This document shows positions 7,285-17,111 of a stretch of DNA of 48,381 nt, piece by piece. The DNA comes from Metabacillus litoralis (GTDB lineage: Bacteria; Bacillota; Bacilli; Bacillales; Bacillaceae). The notes below the pieces were generated by a model that saw only the letters and a program-made list of their open reading frames with translations, searched no databases and was not told the DNA's origin. A program made the position numbers and the translations under genes. The DNA is taken from positions 1 to 48,381 of the forward strand of contig NZ_VOQF01000023.1 in the NCBI RefSeq assembly GCF_007994985.1, in the 5' to 3' direction. Positions within the stretch are counted from its first letter, which is position 1; each line of letters begins with the position of its first letter.

Positions 7285-9090
7285 ATGTGCGGAATAGTAG
7301 GATATATTGGACAAAAAGACTCTAAGGAAATTCTTTTAAAAGGATTAGAGAAATTAGAGTATCGAGGATATGACTCTGCAGGAATTGCAACGATGAATCA
7401 AGATGGAGTGCATATTTTCAAAGAAAAAGGTCGTATTGCTGAGCTTCGTAAAAGTGTAGATGAAAAAGTTGAAGCATCAACAGGGATTGGACATACAAGA
7501 TGGGCAACTCATGGCGTACCAAGCCAGCTAAATGCACATCCACATCAAAGTACAACTAGCAGATTTACAATTGTACACAATGGTGTTATTGAAAACTATG
7601 CCATCTTAAAACGTGAGTATCTACAAAACGTTGAGCTAAAAAGTGATACAGACACAGAAATAATTGTCCAAGTTATTGATAAATTTGTTAATGAAGGATT
7701 AGAGGTTGAGGAAGCGTTCCGTCAAACGTTATCAATCTTAAAAGGCTCTTATGCAATTGCATTATTAGATGAGCAAAATCCTAACATGATTTATGTCGCA
7801 AAAAACAAAAGTCCTCTTCTTGTTGGTTTAGGTGATGGTAGCTTTAATGTTGTAGCATCAGATGCTATGGCAATGCTACAAGTGACTGATCAATATGTGG
7901 AGATCATGGATAAAGAAATGGTATTCGTTGAACGTGAAACGGTTACTATTAAAGATTTACAGGGTAATGTAATTGAACGTGCACCTTACAAAGCTGAAAT
8001 TGATTCTAGCGATATTGAAAAGGGCACATATCCTCACTACATGTTGAAAGAAATTGATGAGCAACCTTTAGTTACAAGAAGAATTATTGATAAATATCGT
8101 AATGATGCTGATGAAATAACAGTTGATTCAGAAATCGTAGCAGCAGTTAATGCGGCAGACCGAATCTACATTGTTGCTGCAGGAACTAGCTATCATGCAG
8201 GGTTAATTGGTAAACAGTTTATTGAAAACTGGGCTAAAATTCCTGTTGAAGTTCATATTGCAAGTGAATTCTCATACAATATGCCTTTACTATCACCTAA
8301 TCCACTATTTATTTTTATCTCACAAAGTGGAGAAACAGCTGATAGCCGTGCAGTATTAGTACAGATTAAAGAGCTTGGCCATAAAGCATTAACGATTACA
8401 AATGTTCAAGGATCTACACTATCTCGTGAAGCTGATTATACAATGTTATTACATGCTGGTCCTGAAATTGCTGTAGCATCAACAAAAGCATATACAGCAC
8501 AACTAGCAGTGCTTTCTATTCTTGCAGCAGTTGCAGCTGAAGGAAAGGGTCGTTCATTAGAATTTGATCTAACGAAGGAGCTTGGAATTGTTGCTAATGC
8601 AATGGAAGTTCTATGTGATCAAAAAGAAGAAATGGAAGAGATTGCAAAGGAATACTTTGCAACAACTCGTAACGCATTCTTTATTGGTCGTTCTGTAGAC
8701 TACTACGTAGGATTAGAAGGAGCATTAAAGCTTAAAGAAATTTCATATATTCAAGCTGAAGGCTTTGCAGGTGGAGAATTAAAGCATGGGACGATTGCTT
8801 TAATCGAAAATGGAACTCCAATAATTGCACTATCAACTCAAGAACATGTTAACTTAAGCATTCGTGGAAATGTCAAAGAAGTAGTAGCACGTGGTGCAAA
8901 TCCATGTATCATTTCTATGAAAGGCTTAGAAGAAGAAGATGATCGTTTCATTCTTCCAAGTGTTCATGAACAATTATCACCATTAGTAGCTGTTGTACCA
9001 TTACAATTAATTTCTTATTATGCAGCATTACACCGTGATTGTGATGTTGATAAACCAAGAAATTTAGCTAAGAGTGTTACAGTAGAATAA
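7285..9090 (+). CDS. glmS: Glutamine-fructose-6-phosphate aminotransferase GlmS
   Basis: GlmS makes glucosamine-6-phosphate from fructose-6-phosphate and glutamine, the committed step to amino sugars. The N-terminal glutaminase domain begins MCGIVGYIG, with Cys2 as nucleophile after Met removal, and contains GHTRWATHG and the HNGVIENY loop. Two SIS domains follow ([18 protein letters not shown]; then [24 protein letters not shown]), and the C terminus ends [12 protein letters not shown], typical of the family. Length 601 is normal. GGGAGG lies upstream of the ATG. Expression is under the glmS ribozyme, giving product feedback. Confidence 0.98.
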   Translation: MCGIVGYIGQKDSKEILLKGLEKLEYRGYDSAGIATMNQDGVHIFKEKGRIAELRKSVDEKVEASTGIGHTRWATHGVPSQLNAHPHQSTTSRFTIVHNGVIENYAILKREYLQNVELKSDTDTEIIVQVIDKFVNEGLEVEEAFRQTLSILKGSYAIALLDEQNPNMIYVAKNKSPLLVGLGDGSFNVVASDAMAMLQVTDQYVEIMDKEMVFVERETVTIKDLQGNVIERAPYKAEIDSSDIEKGTYPHYMLKEIDEQPLVTRRIIDKYRNDADEITVDSEIVAAVNAADRIYIVAAGTSYHAGLIGKQFIENWAKIPVEVHIASEFSYNMPLLSPNPLFIFISQSGETADSRAVLVQIKELGHKALTITNVQGSTLSREADYTMLLHAGPEIAVASTKAYTAQLAVLSILAAVAAEGKGRSLEFDLTKELGIVANAMEVLCDQKEEMEEIAKEYFATTRNAFFIGRSVDYYVGLEGALKLKEISYIQAEGFAGGELKHGTIALIENGTPIIALSTQEHVNLSIRGNVKEVVARGANPCIISMKGLEEEDDRFILPSVHEQLSPLVAVVPLQLISYYAALHRDCDVDKPRNLAKSVTVE

Positions 9091-9096
9091 ATAGAA

Positions 9097-9135
9097 AAGG
9101 CTCTAATACATAAATGTATTAGAGCCTTATTTATA
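9097..9135 (+). terminator. Terminator after glmS
   Basis: Perfect 14-bp stem AAGGCTCTAATACA (9097-9110) / TGTATTAGAGCCTT (9115-9128) with loop TAAA. Confidence 0.88.
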
Positions 9136-9198
9136 TACTCTTTTCCGGTTATGTTTTATCTGTTCTCCTTGTGTAGTCATTATTGATAAACTCACTGC

Positions 9199-9245
9199 AA
9201 AAAGGGGTCTGTCCCTCACCATTGTGAAGGACAGACCCCTTTTTG
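9199..9245 (-). terminator. Strong bidirectional terminator
   Basis: A 16-bp stem AAAAAGGGGTCTGTCC (9199-9214) / GGACAGACCCCTTTTT (9229-9244), directly after the minus-strand peroxidase stop, with U-runs on both strands. The GGGGTCTGTCC core is a recurrent intergenic palindrome in Bacillus as far as I recall. Confidence 0.8.
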
Positions 9246-9809
9246 TTATACCGTAATTGTCTCTAGTAATTTTTCAATATCTTGTTCCATATCTATTGGA
9301 TCTGTTGTACATTCAAATCTTTTTGTTACTTCTCCGTTAGGATCGATTAGGAATTTTGTGAAATTCCATTTGATTGAGTGGTCGTCAGTAAGATACTCAG
9401 GGTGTTTTTCATTTATTAATGGTATTAAGATTTTTGCGACAGGATGAAACTTGTTGAATCCTTGAAAGGGTATTTTATTTGAAAGATAATTGAATAATGG
9501 GTGTACATTTTCGTCACGAACATTTGTTTTTTGGAATAATGGGAAGCTAACTCCGTAATTTAATAAACAGTTTGCTTGAATTTGTGAGTTAGCGTCAGGC
9601 TCTTGATTATCAAATTGATTACAAGGAAATCCTAAGATAACAAAACCTTTATCTTTATAGCGATTATATAATTTTTGCAAATCTTCGTATTGGTAGGTAA
9701 AACCACAACGTCCGGCAGTGTTAACTATTAACAACACTTTACCTTTGTATTCCGCTAAAGATTTCTCTTGTCCAATCATTGATGTAGCTGTAAAGTTATG
9801 TATATTCAT
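9246..9809 (-). CDS. bsaA: Glutathione-peroxidase-family thiol peroxidase
   Basis: Cysteine peroxidase of the GPx fold; in bacilli these probably use thioredoxin or bacillithiol rather than glutathione. Cys35 (in NTAGRCGFTYQ) is the peroxidatic residue; Gln69 (GFPCNQFDNQE) and Trp148 (WNFTKFLID) complete the site, and Cys81 is in the position of the resolving cysteine. The start at 9809 follows GGAGGAATTAAA on the minus strand; the reading frame upstream has no such site. The 187 residues exceed the compact 160-residue form because of an added stretch at about 122-145. An extended -10 (TGCTACAAT) lies at 9873-9865. Confidence 0.9.
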   Translation of the reverse strand: MNIHNFTATSMIGQEKSLAEYKGKVLLIVNTAGRCGFTYQYEDLQKLYNRYKDKGFVILGFPCNQFDNQEPDANSQIQANCLLNYGVSFPLFQKTNVRDENVHPLFNYLSNKIPFQGFNKFHPVAKILIPLINEKHPEYLTDDHSIKWNFTKFLIDPNGEVTKRFECTTDPIDMEQDIEKLLETITV

Positions 9810-9954
9810 TTTAATTCCTCCGTTTTGATGATTCTTAAGTAATAGGTCTTTATTCTTAGTTCTTATTGTAGCATAAAGAAAGTGAATAGTTATATTGAAA
9901 AGGATTATTGACATTTTGTTTTCTACTTCGTAAACAAAATATATAGAATTTCAC

Positions 9955-9992
9955 TAAAAGCGTTTACAAATAGTAATCTTATTTCTTATAAT
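9955..9992 (+). promoter_or_regulatory. glpK promoter overlapped by a cre (CcpA) site
   Basis: TAAAAGCGTTTACA (9955-9968) matches the catabolite-responsive element consensus (TGWAARCGYTWNCW) with one mismatch. It overlaps the -35 TTTACA (9963-9968), followed by 18 bases and TATAAT (9987-9992). CcpA bound here would block transcription of glpK when glucose is present. Confidence 0.75.
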
Positions 9993-10029
9993 AGATATAA
10001 GTTAATATTTCGTGCTGATAAGAAACCAG

Positions 10030-10086
10030 AGACAGCTATGCGTAATTATCGAACCTTTCGATAGATGCATATGCTGTCTATTTTTA
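10030..10086 (+). terminator. glpK leader terminator (probable GlpP antitermination site)
   Basis: A long hairpin (AGACAGC 10030-10036 / GCTGTCT 10073-10079, with inner TATGC/GCATA and TATCGA/TCGATA pairs) followed by ATTTTTAT lies about 30 bases after the predicted transcription start and 95 before glpK. B. subtilis glp genes have such leader terminators, overcome by GlpP with glycerol-3-phosphate. The terminator is seen; assignment to GlpP is inferred from the family. Confidence 0.65.
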
Positions 10087-10159
10087 TATTGTTAGATAAT
10101 AATTTTTAAAAGCTATTAGGTTTATCTTAAATAACGAAGTGATTGATCTGAATTAATAG

Positions 10160-11683
<1,524 letters not shown>

Positions 11684-11843
11684 AGCTCTTTTCTGGTACA
11701 TTGCTGCTAATTGCCTAATTACTTGTTAAAATAGCGATTATTTGAATTAAGTATGATTTTAAAAGAAAAGAAGCTACTAGACTTTATATAGTGCAGTTCC
11801 CATAAGCTTACTAAAAACTACAAAGTTTTATGAAAACCACCTT
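11684..11843 (+). repeat. Interspersed element, family II, copy 1
   Basis: About 160 bases starting AGCTCTTTTCTG...TTGCTGCTAAT, with internal GAAAAGAAGCTACTAGACTTTATA and ending AACTACAAAGTTTTATGAAAACC. It aligns along its length with elements at 25045-25205 (opposite strand) and 32380-32541. Diverged; no coding. Confidence 0.65.
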
Positions 11844-11883
11844 AAATAATCGAAAGCACTATAAGTAGATACGATAAAAGTTA

Positions 11884-11930
11884 GGCTGACAGATCACATA
11901 GAAATTCTGTCAGCCTTTTTTAACTTTTAT
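11884..11930 (+). terminator. Terminator between glpK and the thioredoxin-like gene
   Basis: GGCTGACAG (11884-11892) / CTGTCAGCC (11907-11915) then six T; outer AAAAGTTA/TAACTTTT sequences extend the palindrome, so it may serve both convergent genes. Confidence 0.8.
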
Positions 11931-12247
11931 GTAATTGAGGTAGTAAGAAATTCAATTACTTGATCAGGTGTTTTTGCATTTGCGCTATGTAAGTGTGCTT
12001 GTTTTTCACCATTTTTGAACACTAATAGGCTAGGAATCCCCATTACATCATACTTTTCTGCTATTTCAGGTAAATCATCTTTGTTGATTTCATACATTTC
12101 TACATTTTCAACTTCTTCAAAAACTGTTGGTAAAAACATATCCATTCTTTTGCAATCAGGACACCAATCTGTAAAGAATTTTAACACAACTGGTTGGTTG
12201 CTATTTATTAATTCCTTAAATTTCTCTTCTGTTTTTACATGTTCCAT
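11927..12247 (-). CDS. Thioredoxin-like protein, CPDC active site (YtpP-like)
   Basis: Small cytoplasmic thiol-disulfide protein with a complete thioredoxin fold: FFTDWCPDC with Cys29 and Cys32, and the cis-proline loop MGIPSLLVFKNG. The CPDC motif instead of CGPC places it with YtpP-like proteins, which in B. subtilis are linked to bacillithiol disulfide reduction. The ATG at 12247 is preferred because GAGGTGATC lies directly upstream; a GTG 18 bases earlier precedes that site. It is 106 residues long, convergent with glpK and apparently monocistronic. Confidence 0.88.
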   Translation of the reverse strand: MEHVKTEEKFKELINSNQPVVLKFFTDWCPDCKRMDMFLPTVFEEVENVEMYEINKDDLPEIAEKYDVMGIPSLLVFKNGEKQAHLHSANAKTPDQVIEFLTTSIT

Positions 12248-12265
12248 TACGATCACCTCATCCAC

Positions 12266-12635
12266 TATTTTAACCTAATCATCTAGAAAATAAAGTAATC
12301 TATAAGATAATATTATTCAAAATCTTGAAGCTCTATTTTAGTTGGAGAAATTCATAGATGGAATGTGAGCCTTTATGATTAAATCGCCTTTTTATAGTTC
12401 ATCTACCAAGATTTATCATGAGCTTTACTATAAGCTTTCATATATAATTTAAAACATCATAATTTCTAGAATAAAAAGCATAGAAAATTGACTTATTGAT
12501 CATCCGAATTTAAACTTACTTACAATAAGTAACCATTAAGTTTTTACGAATAGTAGGATGTCCTCTATTCTATTTTAAGACAATGTAAGGTAAAGAACCC
12601 TTTATATAATAGATCGATAACCAGGAGGAAAAATG
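12266..12635 (+). other. Intergenic region before ribA, no riboswitch seen
   Basis: About 370 AT-rich bases between divergent genes. I see none of the conserved FMN riboswitch blocks. Two weak sigma-A matches exist: TTGACT (12488) with TAAACT (12511), and TTTACG with TATTCT 17 bases later at about 12542-12570. No ORF with a ribosome binding site was found. Confidence 0.45.
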
Positions 12636-13394
12636 ATGATAGAAGCAACTGAACAAACATCATTCCAAGCTTTAAAAAAGAAAATAAATAAAATTTCCCA
12701 TGAATCTGGGCAGATTTTTATTGTTGGTCCGATAAAATTGCCAGTCCAACTGGATGGAGAAACTTTAAATTTTAACTGGTACAGTTGGTTAGAGATGGAT
12801 AATTCTTTAAATCTTCCTTTAGAAGAGCAGAAGGATTTGTTAATCAAAAGCTTAGCAACGGCTAACTTAGCAGAAAGTCAGCAATCTAGTGTATTAGTTT
12901 ACGGAGATTTTGAAAATAGTGAGGAAGCACTTATTCGTATGCATAGCATTTGTCATACAGGAGATATATTTGGGAGTAAGCGTTGTGACTGTGGGTTTCA
13001 ATTGAAGAATTCTATGAAGATGATTGCTGAACATGGCTCAGGTGCACTTTTTTATCTGGCAAATCATGAAGGTAGAGGGATTGGGTTATTTAGCAAAGCA
13101 ATGGCGTACATTTTACAAGAAGAAGGATTAGATACAGTAGAAGCTAATGAATATTTAGGCTTTAAAGATGATAGCCGTAATTATGATGAAGCCATTAGAG
13201 TATTGAAGTCTCTTCGTCAGCTACCTGTTACGTTAATAACGAATAATCCGAATAAATTAGAAGCACTTAAGAATTCAGGTGCAAATGTTACGGGTAGAAT
13301 CCCATTATGGGGAGATATTTCGATGTATAATCAACGCTATTTAGAAACTAAAATGGAGAAAGCAGGTCATTTTCGAGGAGGATACCCAATTTGA
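12636..13394 (+). CDS. ribA: GTP cyclohydrolase II (RibA-type), stand-alone
   Basis: GTP cyclohydrolase II opens GTP to 2,5-diamino-6-ribosylamino-pyrimidinone phosphate, the first riboflavin step. Zinc ligands are Cys106, Cys117 and Cys119 (HSICHTGDIFGSKRCDCGFQL); HEGRGIGL holds the catalytic Arg (about 147), and TVEANEYLGF, LITNNPNKLEAL and the C-terminal YLETKMEKAGH are conserved. The N terminus has about 50 residues more than E. coli RibA. There is no DHBP synthase (RibB) domain, unlike the usual Bacillus RibAB fusion. The second ATG (12636) is chosen for seven-base spacing from GGAGG; the ATG at 12633 is possible. It overlaps ribD by four bases. Confidence 0.9.
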   Translation: MIEATEQTSFQALKKKINKISHESGQIFIVGPIKLPVQLDGETLNFNWYSWLEMDNSLNLPLEEQKDLLIKSLATANLAESQQSSVLVYGDFENSEEALIRMHSICHTGDIFGSKRCDCGFQLKNSMKMIAEHGSGALFYLANHEGRGIGLFSKAMAYILQEEGLDTVEANEYLGFKDDSRNYDEAIRVLKSLRQLPVTLITNNPNKLEALKNSGANVTGRIPLWGDISMYNQRYLETKMEKAGHFRGGYPI

Positions 13395-14491
13395 GTGAAC
13401 ACGAATCTTATATGAAGCTAGCATTAGACAATGCGAAGGCAATGAAAGGACAAACAGCTCCTAATCCGCTTGTAGGAGCTGTTATTGTTAATGACAATCG
13501 TATTGTAGGTGTTGGTGCCCATCTAAAAGCAGGGGAACACCATGCGGAAATTCATGCATTACGCATGGCAGGAGAAAAGGCAAAGGGTGGTACCATTTAT
13601 GTAACTTTAGAGCCATGTTCACATCATGGGCGAACTGGTCCTTGTGCTGAGGCACTTGTCACAGCTGGGATAAAGAAAGTGATCATTGCCACTCTTGATC
13701 CTAATCCAATTGTTGCGGGAAATGGTGTTAGAATTTTAGAAAAAGCTAATATTGAGGTTATCGTTGGAGTTTGTGAAGAAGAGTCAAGAAAAATGAATGA
13801 AGTATTTAACAAGTTTATTGTGAAGAAACAGCCGTTTATGACATTAAAAGCAGCTACCACTTTAGATGGGAAAATATCTTCCCATACATGGGACAGTAAA
13901 TGGATCACTTCAGAAGAAGCTCGCCTTGATGTTCATCATTTACGCAATGAACACTCAGGTATTTTAGTCGGAGTTCATACTGTCATACAGGATGACCCTG
14001 AGTTAACAACAAGAATACCATACGGTCGAAATCCTATTCGAATCATTTTAGACAGTACCTTACGTATTCCATTGGAAAGTAAAATTGTGACTGATAAAAA
14101 AGCTGAAACATGGGTTTTTACATCGAAAAATCATAACCATAAGATCAAGCAAGAGTTAGAAAACCTGGGTGTGAAGGTATTTGTAACAAAAGGTAAACAG
14201 CGAGTGGATTTACATGACACCATGAATATATTAGGTGAACATAATGTTTCATCCGTGCTAATTGAAGGTGGAGGAGAAGTTAATTCATCCTTCTTAAAAG
14301 AACAATTAGTAGATAAACTAGTTTTATATGTTGCACCTAAATTAATTGGCGGTAAGCAATCACCAAGTTTTTTTGCAGGTGAAGGTATCGAAAAAATGTC
14401 CGATGCAATAGATCTTGAGGAATTAGATGTAACTAAAATCGGTAAAGATTTTAAATATACAGGATATCCAACCTATAAGAATTTAAAGTGA
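13391..14491 (+). CDS. ribD: Bifunctional riboflavin deaminase/reductase RibD
   Basis: RibD deaminates then reduces the GTP cyclohydrolase II product. The N-terminal cytidine-deaminase-like domain has HAE (51-53) and PCSHHGRTGPC (Cys76, Cys85) zinc ligands; the C-terminal reductase domain has TLDGKISS, GVHTVIQDDPELTTR and IEGGGEVNSSFL. The 366-residue length is normal. The TTG start overlaps the ribA stop (TTGA) with GAGGAGG eight bases upstream, so the two are translationally coupled. A terminator follows; ribE, ribH and a riboswitch are absent. The pair may be a second riboflavin branch or feed another pathway. Confidence 0.93.
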   Translation: MSEHESYMKLALDNAKAMKGQTAPNPLVGAVIVNDNRIVGVGAHLKAGEHHAEIHALRMAGEKAKGGTIYVTLEPCSHHGRTGPCAEALVTAGIKKVIIATLDPNPIVAGNGVRILEKANIEVIVGVCEEESRKMNEVFNKFIVKKQPFMTLKAATTLDGKISSHTWDSKWITSEEARLDVHHLRNEHSGILVGVHTVIQDDPELTTRIPYGRNPIRIILDSTLRIPLESKIVTDKKAETWVFTSKNHNHKIKQELENLGVKVFVTKGKQRVDLHDTMNILGEHNVSSVLIEGGGEVNSSFLKEQLVDKLVLYVAPKLIGGKQSPSFFAGEGIEKMSDAIDLEELDVTKIGKDFKYTGYPTYKNLK

Positions 14492-14503
14492 ATAATAATA
14501 AAC

Positions 14504-14549
14504 AAAACACGATGAAAGAACCTGAACTAATTCATCGTGTTTTTTAGTG
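14504..14549 (+). terminator. Terminator after ribA-ribD
   Basis: AAAACACGATGAA (14504-14516) / TTCATCGTGTTTT (14531-14543) then T-run. Confidence 0.85.
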
Positions 14550-14630
14550 TTGTCATGAAAAGAAATATCCTGTAGAATAAAACCGAGTAAACTTATAAGA
14601 ATTGTTATAATAGACATATCATATATATGT

Positions 14631-14695
14631 GGCAATTATAAAGTACAATAGATTTTTGCCACTTTATTAATTGGAGTGAAAGGTATGAGACTTCT
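14631..14695 (+). repeat. Interspersed element, family I, half copy
   Basis: GGCAATTATAAAG...TTTTTGCCACTTTATTAATTGGAGTGAAAGG matches the left half of the family I elements at 16175 and 42641; the right half is missing. It ends 31 bases before the esterase start. Confidence 0.55.
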
Positions 14696-14726
14696 CCAAT
14701 AATAAAAACGACTAGGAGGAAGGAAC

Positions 14727-15533
14727 ATGGAAATAAACTCATATCCTGTGATAAAAGGAGCAGAAAGCATATACTTCTCGGGAAATAAAACAGGAATTTT
14801 GCTATGTCATGGTTTTAATGGAACTCCACAGAGTATGCAATATATAGGAGAACAATTATCACAATATGGTTATACAGTATCTATTCCTCGGTTATCAGGT
14901 CATGGTACACATTACAAAGAAATGGAAAGCAGTACGTATGAGACTTGGATAATGGATTTAGAAGCTGCTTATGAGCATTTAAAAACAAACTGTTCCAACG
15001 TATATATTGTTGGTCAATCTATGGGCGGTGCATTAACTCTTCAGCTTGCAGCTAAAAAGCAGCATATTGATGGAATTTTTCTTATTAATGCTGCTGTAAC
15101 AGAGGTTGCTTATGAAAGTTTAAAAGACGAAGAATCACCAAGATTTATTCATGAAGGAACACCAGATATTAAAAAGCCTTCAGTATTTGAAATTACTTAT
15201 GATAAAGTGCCTCTGAAAGCTATACATCAATTATTATTTTTAATGGAAGATACGAAGCAGAAAATTAAACTAGTAAGCTGTCCTACTTTTATTTTTAAAT
15301 CTGCCATTGATCATGTTGTGTCGCCGAGAAATTCAGATTTTATCTTACATTCTGTTTCATCAGATATAAAAAAACAAACTGTGTTAGAACATTCATATCA
15401 TGTAGCATCAATGGATTATGATGCTCAACTTATTGTGGGTACTATCCACAAAGATATTAACAACTTACAATCCTCTAAATCAGTGAAAACAGGAAAAAAA
15501 AGTAGTGTAGAAAGCATAAAGGTGGATAACTAG
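14727..15533 (+). CDS. Alpha/beta-hydrolase (Est30-like carboxylesterase)
   Basis: Serine hydrolase of the Est30/YvaK type, monoacylglycerol-lipase-like. Visible are the oxyanion loop CHGFNGTP, the nucleophile elbow GQSMGG (Ser98), Asp195 in SAIDHVV and His225 in EHSYHVASMD, matching the family's triad spacing. The last 25 or so residues are a basic Ser/Lys tail not needed for the fold. AGGAGG lies just before the ATG. It stands alone between repeat fragments. A paralogue of the same family is at 25339. Natural substrate unknown. Confidence 0.85.
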   Translation: MEINSYPVIKGAESIYFSGNKTGILLCHGFNGTPQSMQYIGEQLSQYGYTVSIPRLSGHGTHYKEMESSTYETWIMDLEAAYEHLKTNCSNVYIVGQSMGGALTLQLAAKKQHIDGIFLINAAVTEVAYESLKDEESPRFIHEGTPDIKKPSVFEITYDKVPLKAIHQLLFLMEDTKQKIKLVSCPTFIFKSAIDHVVSPRNSDFILHSVSSDIKKQTVLEHSYHVASMDYDAQLIVGTIHKDINNLQSSKSVKTGKKSSVESIKVDN

Positions 15534-15689
15534 GTGTGTTATCCACAAGTTATCCCCATAACCACATAGTTACCCACATTTTTGTAAGCACTTTATTTTT
15601 TATTATGTTATTCTCCAGAGCTGTCACAATCCTAAAAAATAATGCTATAATTTGTCATTATGAATCCATTTTAAATGAGGTCTAGTAAA

Positions 15690-16175
15690 ATGAACTTAAC
15701 AATTCGGAGTATGAGCAATGAAGATATTCAGAGTGTTCAACATGTAGCAAAAACCAGTTGGAACACTACATATGAAGGTATTATTCCAATCGAAATACAG
15801 GAAAATTTCATCAATACGGCATATTCTAATGCAATGCTTGAAAAGAGATTAACAAACACAGTTTTTTTAGTAGCTGAAATAGATGGGGAGATTATCGGAT
15901 TTATCAATTTTACCCCTTTAAAGAGTGATACTAAAGTAGAATTAGGTGCGATTTACATTTATAAAGACTATCAAGGAAAAGGGATTGGCACATCTTTATT
16001 AAATGAAGGAATTAAATTCTTTCCAAGCGTGAAAAAAGTATATGTGAATGTTGAAAAGGATAATGAAGTGGCACTTTCCTTTTATAAAGCTAGAGGATTT
16101 ATTATTGAAACAGAATATGATGATTTATTCGATGGACATGTATTAAAAACAGTCAGGCTGGTACTAAATTTATAG
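15690..16175 (+). CDS. GNAT-family N-acetyltransferase
   Basis: A 161-residue single-domain acetyltransferase. The N-terminal LTIRSMSNEDIQSV and the acetyl-CoA loop VELGAIYIYKDYQGKGIGTSLL (motif A, QGKGIG) are clear; the C-terminal ALSFYKARGF is motif B. The ATG at 15690 is preferred: GAGG lies nine bases upstream, while the in-frame ATG at 15675 has none. Acceptor unknown. A family I repeat directly abuts the stop codon. Confidence 0.85.
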   Translation: MNLTIRSMSNEDIQSVQHVAKTSWNTTYEGIIPIEIQENFINTAYSNAMLEKRLTNTVFLVAEIDGEIIGFINFTPLKSDTKVELGAIYIYKDYQGKGIGTSLLNEGIKFFPSVKKVYVNVEKDNEVALSFYKARGFIIETEYDDLFDGHVLKTVRLVLNL

Positions 16176-16376
16176 CTATGTTAAAGCGTAGTGTTGATTT
16201 TTAGCACTTTGTTGATTGGAGTGAAAGGCATGAGACTCCTGCTTAGAGAAGCGTGTCAAAGGGAGACCCCACAGGCGCTTGCGCTGAGGAGGCTCCCGGA
16301 CCTTGGAAAGAAGGTACTTCTTTCTCGAGAAAGCGAATGCCTGTAACGGAAATCAACAACAAAGTTTAACAGAGCC
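16175..16376 (+). repeat. Interspersed element, family I, full copy A
   Basis: About 202 bases from GCTATGTTAAAG...TTGATTTTTAGCACTTTG to ATCAACAACAAAGTTTAACAGAGCC. The ends are imperfect inverted repeats (GGCTCTGTTAAA type) and the middle is a GC-rich palindrome (GGGAGACCCCACAGGCG...GAGGAGGCTCCCGGACC). It starts inside the GNAT stop codon. It aligns with 29451-29633 (opposite strand) and with the interrupted copy at 42641-43392. No coding; MITE-like. Confidence 0.8.
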
Positions 16377-16467
16377 AAATTTATAAAACTTTAACACTCG
16401 CTTTAATAGAGAGCCCGAAATATAATAAAAGTGAGATAATAAAAAGTTTTATAAGGGAGTGAAGATA

Positions 16468-16989
16468 GTGAGAAAAAGCTTACAGTATCCGATTGGTGAA
16501 TTTGTCGTTCCGAAACAAATTAGTAGTGAAGATAGGAATCAATGGATTACTGATATAGAACAACTGCCTACTCAATTAAAAAAGGCACTTGATGATGTAT
16601 CTAAACCATTGATAGATACATCTTACAGACCTGGGGGATGGACAGCTCGGCAAGTTGTTCACCATGTAGCTGATAGTCATATGAATAGTTTTATACGCTT
16701 TAAGTTAGCTCTTACTGAGGAGCGGCCAACAATAAAACCATATGAGGAGCACTTGTGGGCTGAGCTACCAGATTCTAAGTTATTTCCAGTGGAACACTCA
16801 CTTGATTTACTTCATTCTCTTCATCATCGTTGGACATATTTATTAAAGAATATGTCAGCTTCAGATTTTAATAAAACCTTATATCATCCTGCAAGTAAGA
16901 AGGAAATGTCTTTGTTAATAAATACTGCTCTTTATTCTTGGCATGGCCGACATCATATTGAACATATTAAATTAGTGCAGGTTCATTAA
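16468..16989 (+). CDS. bstA: DinB/YfiT-family metal-dependent bacillithiol transferase
   Basis: Matches B. subtilis YfiT (BstA) throughout: the N-terminal YPIGEFVVP, YRPGGWTARQVVHHVADSHMN, SFIRFKLALTEE and the C-terminal WHGRHHIEHI. The family is a four-helix DinB fold; His residues in HHVADSH and WHGRHH bind the metal. Members transfer bacillithiol to electrophiles, although YfiT was first described as a putative metal hydrolase. The GTG at 16468 is chosen from GGGAGTGA eight bases upstream; the in-frame GTG at 16459 is inside that site. Length 173. A strong hairpin follows. Confidence 0.87.
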   Translation: MRKSLQYPIGEFVVPKQISSEDRNQWITDIEQLPTQLKKALDDVSKPLIDTSYRPGGWTARQVVHHVADSHMNSFIRFKLALTEERPTIKPYEEHLWAELPDSKLFPVEHSLDLLHSLHHRWTYLLKNMSASDFNKTLYHPASKKEMSLLINTALYSWHGRHHIEHIKLVQVH

Positions 16990-17013
16990 TAGAAAGAGGA
17001 ACATATAGGATTT

Positions 17014-17066
17014 AAATAAGGATAGGTTACTAGTAGTAGAGCTAGTAACCTATCCTTATTTATTTG
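17014..17066 (+). terminator. Long perfect hairpin after bstA
   Basis: A 20-bp perfect stem at 17014-17033 / 17042-17061 with an eight-base loop, between convergent genes; U-tract modest on both strands. Probable bidirectional terminator. Confidence 0.75.
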
Positions 17067-17111
17067 GGGTGTTTTTATAATTAGGTTGCTTTTTGTGAAT
17101 TATTGATATTC

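Noticed and set aside
12266-12635. FMN riboswitch before ribA
   Set aside because: None of the conserved RFN blocks can be found in the 370 bases.
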